DNA of 64,000 nt from Vesta saturnalis (Eukaryota; Arthropoda; Insecta; Coleoptera; Lampyridae): positions 2,017,501-2,081,500 of the forward strand of contig JARFJB010000003.1 in the NCBI GenBank assembly GCA_036346205.1, read 5' to 3'. A model generated the notes under the pieces. That model worked only from the letters and a program-made list of their open reading frames with translations, did no database searches and was not told the DNA's origin. This document shows, in pieces, positions 22,845 through 32,569 of the stretch. Positions within the stretch are counted from its first letter, which is position 1; every line of letters starts with the position of its first letter. The position numbers and the translations under genes are program-made.

Positions 22845-25490
22845 TAGAGTGAGGATTTTATTCAAAATGCATATTGCTTATTTTTTATAGTTGAAGAATA
22901 TCGTTTTGTTTTTAGACGAATTGCACTAAATGCAATCATTTGACATTAATTAATTTTTGCATATTTTGCATATTTCGCCAAATACTGCATATTTTGCCTT
23001 TTTATTCATAATTAACATATATTTCGCATTTTTTCTATATCTTCCAAATTCGCTTTAAAATGCATTATTCTAACTTATTTTAAATTTTGTTATTGTGTCT
23101 AACTAAGAAATGTATTTTTATATGAATAAGACAGGTTTAAAGAAAGATTATTACCTGCAGTTAAGTGTAACGTTAATACTTCCGGATTATGAAGCTTCAA
23201 TGCCGCTATTTCGTAATATTTGAAAATTCCAATGGTACCTAAGTAGATAGTTAAAGCATTGATTGAGGGAATTCCCGCAATCAAGGGTTAAAGTTATTTG
23301 GACTTTTTCAAGGTAAGTGTTTTGTTAATTAATCCTTCTTGAAAATAATTTGAGAGTAACGGACAAAATGCAAAATTTTAAACATTCTTTGGGCGAAGAC
23401 GTAACTGAATGGTACGGCTTTGTTAAGTGAACTTCAAGATGCCGAAAGTTAAAAATAGTTTAGTTCAAGTATGGATAAAAAATACATCCGAGCTACGTCT
23501 GGATGATGAAAAAGTGTTTTGCATAGCCTGTGAAAAAATAGTAAGTACCATTACATATTTTTAATTGATTTCGGAAATTAAACCCTTATTAATTGATGTA
23601 GGTTATTGAATTCACCGTTTTATCAGTTTTTAAACGCAATTAGATACTTATTTTTAAAATTAATTTTTCCTTAGATCATGTGCGAAAGGAAATCTCAAGT
23701 TACACAGCACATTGAAACCTCTCTTGATAAAAGAAAATTAGAAACATTTAAGAAAACAAAAGTTTGTCAGACACCTTTGCGCCAGTCGTTGTTTCAAGAA
23801 ACGGCCAAAAGAAATGCATAAGAGAAATTTAATTTCGAATTGTGTAGTGCACTTGTTAAAGCCAATATTCCATTAAAGAAATTGCAAAATCCTAGTTTTA
23901 GGCCATTTTTAGAAAAAATGAGTAAAAAGCAAGTGCCAAATGAAAGCACGCTTCGAAAAAGGTATATTAATGATTTATATCTTGAAACTATGGGGCATAT
24001 AAAGAAAATTACAAAAAATAAATATCTTTATTTTATAATAGATGAAACTACAGATTGTTGCGGGCGATATGTTGCAAATTTAATGATTGGTTATTTAAGT
24101 GAGGCGCAGTCTAGTATATCATATTTAATCGCTTCCAAAGTTCTTGAGAAAACCAATCATGCAACAATAGTTCGCTTTATAAACGAAGCTTTCATTCAAT
24201 TTTTTATTCCTGATATTGTTGCAACAGATAAAATAGTTTTAATGCTGTCTGATGCAGCACCGTATATGGTAAAAGCTGGACAGCAATTAAAATTATTTTA
24301 TGAAAATTTAATACATGTAACATGTCTCGCACATGGTATTAATAGAGTAGCAGAAACAATTCGTAATCAATTTCCATTAGTAAATAGTTTAATAAGTAGT
24401 ATAAAGAAAGTGTTTTTAAAAGCTCCGTTACGAATTCAATTGTACAAAGAAAAGTTACCTAATATTCCTCTACCACCAGAGCCTGTGATTACGCGTTGAG
24501 GTACTTGGTTAAATGCAGCTCTTTTTTATGCAGATCATTTGGAAAAAATAAAGGAGTTAGTTTTAGAAATTTCTGATAATTCAAGTACCTACGTTCAAAA
24601 AGCTCAATCCATTTTAAAGAAAACACAATGGCGCAATGAGCTGGCATTTATAAAAGCAAGTTACTATTTTGTAAGTCCAACCATTGCTAAATTAGAAATG
24701 AAAGCATTGTCATTAAATGAATCTATGCAAATAATTAATAAATTTCAACAGCTGATTTCTGCTGTTTCAGGAAATATTGGTAAAACTATTTCTAATAAAT
24801 TAAATGAAATTTTACAAAAAAACAGTGGATATCAGTTGTTACTAAAAGTTAATAAAGTTCTGAAACTTGAGGAAAATTCCGATGATCTTGTTATAAATTT
24901 AGATTTGGCCATATTAGCCGCATTAGAATATGCACCCATAACTTCTGTGGATGTAGAAAGAAGTTTTTCTTTGTACAAAAACATACTATCGGACAGACGC
25001 CAAAATTTTCTGCGCGAAAACTTGGAAAAATATTTAGTTATAAATTGTTTTGCAAATAGTAATAAGAGGGTGTAATCTTTATAAATCTATAGCGTATAAG
25101 TAAATATGTAATTTTTAAATAACACATAATTTTAAAATAATGTTAAAATAATAATTGCTTTGTAAGTAGTAATGACAGGGTGCAGTTTTTATAAATGTAT
25201 AGTGTATAAGTAAATATGTAGTTTTTAAATAACACATAATTTTGAATGTTAAAATAATAAGTTTGTATGCAATTTATCTTTTTCCTATTAAAAAATTACA
25301 AGCATATATACTTTTTTTATATATTAATGTTATAATTTGGAATTAACACAGGTAAATAGAAGATTCAATATTTATGCATATTTTGCATATTTTGAATTAA
25401 TAATGCATTTTTGAGGCATATTTTAAGGTTTTTAAGTGCATATATATGCACATATTTCGGCATTTTATAGTGCATAAAATCCGCTCTCTA
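22845..25490 (+). mobile_element. hAT transposon, 2,646 bp, with 8-bp target duplication
   Basis: Terminal inverted repeats TAGAGTGAGGATTTTAT (left) and TAGAGAGCGGATTTTAT (right, complemented), flanked by GTCATCAT at 22837-22844 and 25491-25498. Subterminal regions on both sides are crowded with GCATATTTTGCATATTTCG-like motifs (22955-23040 and 25375-25465), as in hAT elements whose transposase binds short subterminal repeats. A ~100-bp imperfect direct duplication spans about 25055-25155 and 25160-25250, including the last codons of the gene. The element interrupts the E1 transposase. Confidence 0.95.
23439..25075 (+). pseudogene. hAT transposase, two exons, two in-frame stops
   Basis: Exon 1 is 23439-23540 (34 codons from ATG), exon 2 is 23675-25075. 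The intron starts GTAAGT and ends CCTTAG, and the phase is kept. Across the junction a BED-type zinc finger is legible: CIACEKI, then IMCERKSQVTQHIE. Exon 2 carries FIIDETTDCCGRYV (first catalytic Asp region), LMLSDAAPYM (second Asp) and HVTCLAHGINRVAE, and ends with the hAT dimerisation block ITSVDVERSFSLYKNILSDR. Total frame is 500 codons. Only two defects: TAA at 23819-23821 and TGA at 24497-24499, the latter where the family has Trp in RWGTWL. CGBP1-related hAT is a possible subgroup, not proven. Confidence 0.9.
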
Positions 25491-25866
25491 GTCATCATCA
25501 TCAACTGCAGGCTTTCTACGAATGATTTTTGGACGAAAGGTTCCATTCAACCTACAGTTTTGTAGTAGTCGATTTATCGCATTATTATTCGGCTTCGGAA
25601 GTTGTGGATATCTTTCATGAAATACTGAGAATGTTCTACTTGCAATGAATAATTAATAAATTCAAGAAATCTTCATTACTGTAACCTAATCTATTATAAT
25701 TAGTATCACAATCCGTCAAAACCACCAACGAAAGTTTGACGTTTCAAAATTGGATCATTTATTTTTCCAAAGCACACTATTAAAAAATATTAATTTGCAA
25801 TGTTGTACGGTAGAGATACTCAATGCCTCAAAGCATACAAATTGTAACTTTTTCTAAGGTACATAT

Positions 25867-26015
25867 TGTTGAGATTGTTCGTTATACCAGTGATTACTTA
25901 TATATTTTTGACTGACTTTGTTTTTTAATGAATTGTCACTTTTCAATTTTTCAATAAATAAAAGTTATAAACACATCTGAATTATGATCAGTTCTTAAGA
26001 TTAGGTAATTTAAAA
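25867..26015 (+). repeat. Left LTR of the copia-like element
   Basis: 149 bp, TGTTGAG...TTTAAAA, with AATAAATAAAAG near 25950-25965 that could serve as a polyadenylation signal. Directly followed by the primer-binding sequence. It has an AATTGTCAC stretch where the right LTR has an extra TGTC. Confidence 0.9.
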
Positions 26016-26054
26016 GGTTATGGGCCCAGCACGCTTCCACTGCGCCACTCTGCT
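26016..26054 (+). other. Primer-binding site extended to the whole 5' half of initiator tRNA-Met
   Basis: The 39 bases starting GGTTATGGGCCCAG and ending CCACTCTGCT are the complement of nucleotides 1-39 of initiator tRNA-Met as I know it (AGCAGAGTGGCGCAG at the 5' end, GGGCCCATAACC at the anticodon arm). Copia-type elements are known to prime with a 39-nt 5' half of this tRNA, but only ~15 nt normally remain as the primer site. Here the entire half-tRNA is present, and the next base begins a displaced pol segment. This is not a tRNA gene: the 3' half is absent. Confidence 0.85.
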
Positions 26055-26161
26055 TTAAATATCACTTTGTATGATGTACTTTATTCAAACGAACTTAAAT
26101 GTTCCTTAATGTCTTGGGAAAAAGTTAAATCTAAAGGAATTAAAATGCAAGGCAATAAAAA
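26055..26161 (+). repeat. Duplicated pol segment next to the primer site
   Basis: TAAATATCACTTTGTATGATG onward is a near-exact direct copy of 26789-26895, ending at GCAATAAAAA. It lies out of place between the tRNA-derived sequence and the inverted gag block. Confidence 0.9.
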
Positions 26162-26615
26162 TTAAATAATTTTATCTTCACCAGTAACAATTTTTGTAAG
26201 GTTGTTTAAATCCATATATGCTAACGCCATCGTTCTCCATGAGTAAAAATTAGATTCACATTTAATACCAATTGTAGATTTTACCAATGCATGTAGAGTA
26301 TATTCATTTTTCTTATCAAAAAGATCATTTAAGGCTTTCCACATTTTACTAACATCAGTATAAAACGTTATTTGCGGAACTATGTCAGAATCAACATTAA
26401 ATAATATAAAAACTTTACTTAAAGAATGTCTATAGCAATAATCTTCACATTTATTTAAAAAATTTGTTTCACTTTTTACTTCAGTTATATTATTAGATGG
26501 ATATTTTTCTTCACCAGCAACAATTTTTCCTGATTTTGATAAAACAATTTCATTTTTATTGCCTTGCATTTTAATTCCTTTAGATTTCACTTTTTCCCAG
26601 TGGCACCAGTGTCAA
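26162..26615 (-). pseudogene. Inverted copia gag/pol mosaic
   Basis: On the minus strand 142 open codons (26590-26162) start with a pol piece, KSKGIKMQGNKNEIVLSKSGK, and switch to gag-like sequence: KVFILFNVDSDIVPQITFY, DVSKMWKALNDLFDKKNEY (UBN2-type gag pattern) and SWRTMALAYMDLNNL. The outer end (26600-26615) is the complement of a protease start, VFDTGA, and abuts the forward VFDCATSHM at 26625-26655, giving an inverted repeat at the junction. This is a mosaic of at least three pieces, consistent with template switching in reverse transcription. Confidence 0.8.
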
Positions 26616-26628
26616 ACACCCATTTATT

Positions 26629-29585
26629 TTGTTTGACTGTGCCACGTCTCACATGACAGGAAATAAATCCATTTTGCGAAATATTAGACCTTTTAGTGGT
26701 TTTATTCGGTTGGAAAACAATAAAAAAGTAAGAATAACAGAAATTGGGGACGTAGCCCTTAGAGCATTATTACCTAATGGTGAAATTATAAATATCACTT
26801 TGTATGATGTACTTTATTCAAACGAACTTAAATGTTCCTTAATGTCTTGGGAAAAAGTTAAATCTAAAGGAATTAAAATGCAAGGCAATAAAAATGAAAT
26901 TGTTTTATCAAAATCAGGAAAAATTGTTGGTTGGGTTATATCAGAAAATAAAGAACAAGTATTTCAAGAAGTAACAACATGTGACGTAAGTAATATCTGC
27001 GTTGCTACATGGCGTAGAAGATTAGGGCATATATCATCTATTGAAGACACAAGAAAAGTAGTTGCAGATCCACACGTATTACCGGAAAATTATTCAGAAA
27101 AAATTGAATGCGTAGCATGTAACAAATCAAGATGTCGCGAAAATATCAAGAGATGAAGACATTCGTGTTCCGATGAATTAGAAAAAATTCACTCTGATGT
27201 AGTTGGGCCATTTTCAATCAAATCTTTAGGTGGAAAATGGTATTTTGTTTCGTTTATTGATGAGTTTTCCCGTTACACCAATGTTTATTTCATAAATAAA
27301 AAATCTGAGGTAGAAGAAATAATAAAAAAATCACATAAAAAAATTGAGAGACAAACAGGAAAGAAAGTAAAAAATTTTAAAAGCGATAATGGTGGTGAAT
27401 GTTTCGAAATCTTTAGAAACATTTTTCAATGAAAATGGCATAGTACTTACATGAATATTCTATTCCGAGAGTCCACGAAACTAATGGATTAGCAGAAAGA
27501 CTAAATAGAACTATTACTACTATGTCTAGAACTAGTTTAACTGATACAGATTTACCAAAATATCTATGGGCTGAAGCAGCAGCATATGCAACTTATACAA
27601 AAAATAGGGTGTCACACTCTTTTCATAAAAAAACCCATTTAAAAATGTTTGGAGAAACAGCATATATACATATTTCAAAAGAAGAAAGGAAAACCAGTAA
27701 TAAGATGGGTAACCGAGCAAAAGAAGCAATATTTGTTGGATATGCAGAGAAGGTTGGCTGGTATCGATTCTGGATACAAAACAAAGTAGTCACATCAAGA
27801 GACTACAAATTCATGTCCCACGAATCTAATGTAGTTTTAATCGAACCTATGAAAAAGTCATTCCAGTTCGATGATCAGTGTGAAAATTATGAAGACAGCG
27901 ATAACGAAAATATTCAATTTTTAAATGGAAATGATAAAATTGAAGATCAAACCAATATACGAAATAATGAAGAAAATATAGATAATATAATTGAAGAACA
28001 AAGAACTGCTACTAGACCAGAATGTTCGTTTGAACCTCGTCGAAGTGAGAGAATAAAAAATAAAATTAACTATTCAGAAGAAGACTATTGTAATATAGCT
28101 CTGGATGAACCAAACACATACAACGAAGCCATTTCTGGACCTAATAGTGATAAATGGATTGATGCTATACAAGATGAGTTAAATAGTTGGAAGAATAAAG
28201 AAAATGTGAAACCAGAACATCGTATAGTTGGAAATGTTTACAGAAACTCAGAAATAACTAAATTCAAAGCTCGCTTAGTTGCCCAAGGATACAGTCAAAT
28301 TCCAGGTATTGATTTTACAGAAACATACTCGCCGGTTGTGAGGTATGAAACCATTAGGATGTTATTAGCGCACTGCATACAAAATCAAATGATTGACAAC
28401 GATGTAAAAACAGCATTTCTAAATGGAGATATTGATTGTAAACTTTATATGAAAGTTTCGGAAGGAGTAAATGTGCAACCAGGGAGAGTATGTTTGCTAA
28501 AGAAAAGTATTTATGGGTTAAAACAATCTCCTCGTCAATGGAATCAAAAACTTATAAGTGTGTTGAAGACAATTCAATTAAAACAATCCCTAGCTGATCC
28601 TTGTGTTTTTGTTTCTGATGACGGAAATCAAATCATAGCGTTTTGTGTTGACGATTTGTTATTGTTGGCCTCAAATGAGAAAAAAATGAAACAACTTGAA
28701 AATGTTATATCTGAAAATTTTAAATCTACAATTTTAGGAACCCTATCATTTATTTTATCCTTTCAAATTAAATGGTTAAACGACATTAGCATTTCATTAA
28801 GTCAAAAACAATATTTGGTCAAAATTTTAGAAAAGTATAATTTTTTAAACTGCAAAGGTGTACCAACCCCAATGGATAACGGTGCAAAACCTCAAAAGAC
28901 AAAATTAAATGAAAAAAAAAACGGAAATTGGAAGTTTACTTTATCTGGCAACAGGGACTAGACCGGATATAGCTTTTGCTGTTAACATGATGTCGCAGTT
29001 TTGTCAAGATCCGACAGAAATACACGCCAATATGGTAAATCATATATTCAGATACTTGAAAGGAACAATAGACAAAACTTTGATATACAGAAAGGATGAC
29101 CAGTGTAATCTCAAAGTTTATAGCGACGCCTCTTACGGAAATTTGTTAGAAGAAGATCTATTAGTGGTTATATAGGTCTTTATGGAAATGCTGTTGTAAC
29201 TTGGGCTGTGAAAAAACAACAAAGTGTAGCTGTTTCTTCAACTGAAGCTGAGTACATGGCTTTGTCACTAGCCTGCAGACAACTGATGTGGATGATGAAC
29301 ATTTTAAAAGAATTAAAATCAAATAGTTTTCGGTCCTTTTTATTTTGCGATAATCAAGCTGTGATTCATATTTCTACGAATCCTGTCGTACATCAAAGAA
29401 GCAAACATATTGATATACATTACCATTTTGTGAGAGAAAAGATAGTGGAGAAGCAAGTAATTTTAAATTACGTAACCACAAATGAAAACATTGCCGATCT
29501 GTTTACGAAACCTTTGGGCAAACTACATTTTAGTCGAATTACTTCAACATTGGGCTTGAAAGCAATCACTGAAGGAAAGTGTTGA
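26629..29585 (+). pseudogene. Copia-like pol (protease, integrase, RT, RNase H)
   Basis: Domains in order: protease fragment FDCATSHMTGNK (the DTGA motif reads DCA, so it is probably dead); GAG-pre-integrase WRRRLGHISS with CVACNKSRC; integrase with IHSDVVGPF, FKSDNGGE and ETNGLAERLNRT; RT from WIDAIQDELNSW through FKARLVAQGYSQIPGIDF, VKTAFLNGDI and the active site FCVDDLLLL near 28640; RNase H with GTRPDIAFAVNMMSQF, VYSDASYG, VSSTEAEYMAL and HIDIHYHFVREK, then NIADLFTKPLG. Frames change near 27157, 27445, 28955 and 29170, so at least four frameshifts or small indels. Most catalytic motifs of integrase, RT and RNase H remain. Confidence 0.93.
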
Positions 29586-29732
29586 GATTGTTCATTATAC
29601 CAATGATTACTTATATATTTTTGACTGACTTTGTTTTTTAATGAATTGTCTGTCACTTTTCAATTTTTCAATAAATAAAAGTTATAAACACATCTGAATT
29701 TTGATCAGTTCTTAAGATTAGGTAATTTAAAA
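29580..29732 (+). repeat. Right LTR of the copia-like element
   Basis: 153 bp, starts at the last bases of the pol frame (TGTTGAGATTG) and ends TTTAAAA before CATAT. Confidence 0.9.
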
Positions 29733-29814
29733 CATATCAATTTCGAATTGACTGATTTGAGACTGTTGAAAAACTAAATCGAATAGAAATTGTATTACGT
29801 AGTATAAAATAGAT

Positions 29815-30469
29815 GTTAAATCTCAAAAACAAGTGATGAATACAAGGAAACCACGTCAGTTTCTGTTTGAAACAGTTTATCTCGAAAACGGTTCGAAATC
29901 GAAATGGCATTATCTGATTAAAGTCAATCTAAAATTGGATGTAGAGCTCAAAAATGTGTAAATATACAGGGTGTTCCATTTGAAAAAATTGACTTCCACT
30001 CCTTTTTTCATGTGAACAAGGTATCTGCATTTTTTAAAGACCCTGTATGAGGCAAATAAAAATATGACTCGAAGTGAAGATCCCCATGGTATCACTCCAC
30101 TCCATTTCGAATTTGATCGTCTTAGTACCAGAGAGTTCAAGATTATCAGCGTTTATAAAAGTACATGTTTTGTAAAAAAAAATCGAAATTAATTTATATC
30201 TCTTAAACGGTAATAGATAGGTATACGGAAATAGTACATGAAGTTATTGACAAAGTAATGGGAAAACATAATATAATATTATATACAGGGTGTTCCATTT
30301 GAAAAATCAAAGTACTCGCTACTTTATAGTAGAAGTGGCAACGCCGCATCATCTAAAATATTTTAGGCATGTAGATCATATTAATTTATGCGCAGTGTCA
30401 AATTTTCAGGTTGATCCGTTGTCTGGTTTGCCAGAAACGTCTAATTAACGCTGATCGTGAAAAGCCCTG
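29815..30469 (-). repeat. Right inverted end of E1
   Basis: Complement of the left end: AAACAGTTTATCTCGAAAACG near 29870, CAGGGTGTTCCATTTGAAAAA at 29967 and again near 30288, CGCCGCATCATCTAAAATATT near 30345, and the terminus AAGCCCTG at 30462-30469. Two internal CAGGGTGTTCC motifs look like further mariner-type termini inside the arm. Confidence 0.85.
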
Positions 30470-30471
30470 TA

Positions 30472-31165
30472 TACCCGAACGTCTATTGTCGCACATTTCT
30501 TATTTATTGCCAGAAAATCAAAGATTAGTGAATTATCTGTTGGAAAAACATAACATTTCAATAATTCAGTATCAAGTATATTTCACGACCTAAACTCCAC
30601 CAAATATCATTGACGTACAGTGTGGTGTTCACGTGGAGAAACAGAGCACTAAATAAAAAAAATTTGGGAAGCAAACTGAAAGTTGGAGCACATTTTCGTT
30701 TGCACAGAAATATCTTTATTAAGATGCAAATCTATCCTGAATATTAGACCGGTTTACAATGGGTTTCACGGGGTGCAATTCACCCTTAAAGAATTAAAAA
30801 AATTCTACAGAGCAAACTGAAAGTTGGAGCACATTTTGGGTTGCACAAAAGTACCTGGATTAAGATGCAAATCTATCCGGAAAATTATACCGACTTTCAA
30901 TGGGATTCACGGGGTGCTATTGACCCCTAAATAGTTTAAAAAATTCAGGAAAGCAAACTAAAAGTTGTAGCACACTTTAGTTTGCACAGAAATATCACCA
31001 TTAAGATGCAATCTACCCTGAAAATTAGGTCTTCTGACAATGTGATTCACGGGTTGCAATTCACCCTTAAATAATTAAAAAATGTTCAGAAAACAAACTT
31101 AAATTTGGAACACCTTTTCGTTTGCATAAAAATATCTTCATCAAGATCCAAAACTACCTTGCAAA
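30472..31165 (+). repeat. Right part of the older repeat, with four ~130-bp satellite units
   Basis: Continues the repeat interrupted at 17197: ACCCGAACGTCTATTG onward matches 34424 onward. From about 30655, units of ~130 bp repeat: AAGCAAACTGAAAGTTGGAGC, CGTTTGCACAGAAATATC, TTAAGATGCAAATCTA, ATGGGATTCACGGGGTGCAA. Four units are present before the second LINE. Short frames across this satellite are not genes. Confidence 0.85.
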
Positions 31166-31252
31166 TATTAAAGGTAGTAGGCATGTATACTCCATGGGCT
31201 CCTTAATATTGGGCCTCCGATTTTCTGAGCTCGGTAAGGGCTGCCGGTTACC

Positions 31253-32410
31253 TTGTCCATCATCCTTAATCTATTCTCATCCTTATTCTTCCTTCTCGCC
31301 CTCACTGTCTATCGGATTAAAAGTAAAAATAAGATGGCTGTGGTTTCTAGGGTAATAAATTCCGGACGTAAAATCCTGCTTCATTCAGATGTTTGGGAGG
31401 GCAGGGCCCAAGCGACCTCGGCTATCGAAAGTGTCAACTTTCTGATTCACTACTACAACATCCGCGGTATCAGGTTTAATCTTAATGCTATTCACCAACA
31501 CCTTGAACAATTACAACCTGATATTTTGTTTCTATCTGAAACACAAGTCTCCTCTGAAAGCTCCGAGTCACCCGACTTGCAATTTCCTCAATACCACCTT
31601 CACTCTAACTTTCGATATAAAGGAGGTGCATGTGCCTACATCAAGGACAGAATTGCTTGCAAGAGGGTTTCTTCCTTAGAAAATAAAAATTTTGACGTGA
31701 TTTGGTTTAAACACTCTGGTCCTAATTTTGTGAAATTCTACTGTGGCGTTTATAGGTCTCCTAATGACAGTAACATTCCAGACTTCGTCGATTACCTTAG
31801 TATGAAAGTTGACTCCTGTCTCAGTTTCCATATTGCGATATCTCAATTGTAAGCGTTTTCAATGTTCATAACTCTAATTGGCTTCAATTTCCATCTACTA
31901 CAAATCCTGCTGGTCATAGTGCAGAAACATTTTCTAAGTCATGTGATCTCACACAAATGATTTCTGAACCCCCAAGAATCCTTGATAACCCTAATCATAC
32001 TCCACATCTTCTAGATCTCTTTCTTACATCAAACCCTCTTGTTTATAAAACTTCCGTTGTTTCGCCTTTAGGTCAAGTCAGCTCGATGGAGTAATTTAAG
32101 GGATATCTTTGCAACCTTTCCATGGCGTGAATATTGTTTTAAGTCGTCCCCTTCTTCGGACATCGCTCTTTCAGTACCTGAAGTCATCCACATGGGAATG
32201 GAGTTATACATTCCCAAAAAACAGTACCGTATAGGTCATTCACGTTCCCAACCCTGGTTCAATAAGGCTTGTGCTGATGCAATATCTTTAAAAAATAAAT
32301 ATTACATTAAATGGAAATCTAATAAATCGGTCGACAGTAATGTAGAATACGTTGGTGCTAGAAATATCTGCAAAAGTGTCATGACTAAAACTAAAAAGTT
32401 GTTCGAATAA
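31253..32410 (+). pseudogene. LINE endonuclease region, copy 2
   Basis: 31253-31852 (199 codons) matches the N-terminal two-thirds of the copy 1 endonuclease: NIRGIRFNLNAIHQHL, FLSETQVSSES, GGACAYIKDR, VYRSPNDSNI. A frameshift near 31845 breaks the catalytic DFNVHNSNW region. The SDHCLI segment is deleted near 32075. 32192-32410 carries the linker (KWKSNKSVDSNVEYVGARN) before a TAA. The endonuclease is inactive. Confidence 0.88.
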
Positions 32411-32569
32411 CCAAAATGCAATGAACTAGCTACATCTCCTTTAGGTAGTCGTAAATGTTGGTCTTTAGCTAAAGCCATTAGTAAAAACTTTGGAACATCT
32501 TCATTTCCCCCTCTGACATCTATTGACGGATCGGTAGTTGCTGATTCTGTAGACAAAGCCAATGTTCAT

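Larger units (their letters stand above)
22030..25735 (-). pseudogene. E1 transposase (mariner/Tc1-like), split by the hAT element
   Basis: Minus-strand reading from about 25680: YSNEDFLNLLIIHCK, a frame change, then FHERYPQLPKPNNNAINRLL and LNGTFRPKIIRRKPAVDDD (DUF4817-type N-terminus). The reading then jumps across the hAT at 25490/22845 and resumes in frame with NGITVFGFF, a helix-turn-helix (EIGIPYETIYRIIDKH), WTDEAKF with the first catalytic Asp, FNRHNSHYWAPESPHVVRQ and NVFCAIKNEVIFYIEF. After a frameshift near 22350 come QMDGAPPHN (second Asp), GNNGPFRWPPRTPDGNPIDYF (third acidic position) and WGFIKNMVY. Counted spacing between second and third Asp is 41 residues. Internal stops make it inactive. 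Confidence 0.85.
25867..29732 (+). mobile_element. Copia-like LTR retrotransposon, 3.9 kb, rearranged 5' half
   Basis: Short LTRs at 25867-26015 (149 bp) and 29580-29732 (153 bp), both starting TGTTGAGATTGTTC and ending GGTAATTTAAAA, flanked by CATAT at 25862-25866 and 29733-29737. A primer site complementary to initiator tRNA-Met follows the left LTR. The internal part keeps pol in normal order, but gag is present only in an inverted segment (26160-26615), and a pol piece is duplicated next to the primer site. It is inserted in E1 upstream of the E1 transposase. LTR divergence is small, mainly a TGTC insertion and a few substitutions. Confidence 0.95.
17200..30469. mobile_element. Mariner-like element (E1) expanded to 13.3 kb by nested insertions
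   Basis: Ends are CAGGGCTTTTCAC at 17200 and its complement ending at 30469, with TA at 17198-17199 and 30470-30471. The ends continue as inverted repeats of about 650 bp (left: 17200-17466 plus 20738-21029 plus 21761-21850; right: 29815-30469). Inside are a transposase remnant on the minus strand, a LINE inserted in the left inverted end, a triplicated 365-bp block, a hAT element and a copia-like element. Subtracting these leaves about 2.7 kb. The vacant target is preserved at 34422-34423. TA duplication and CAGGG ends fit the Tc1/mariner superfamily. Confidence 0.9.

Noticed and set aside
26016..26054. tRNA gene (initiator Met, minus strand)
   Set aside because: Only nucleotides 1-39 are present; the T arm, 3' half and acceptor complement are missing, and it directly follows a copia LTR as a primer site.
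29887..29905. tRNA B-box-like GGTTCGAAATC
   Set aside because: No A box or cloverleaf around it; it lies in the E1 inverted end and recurs there in complement.
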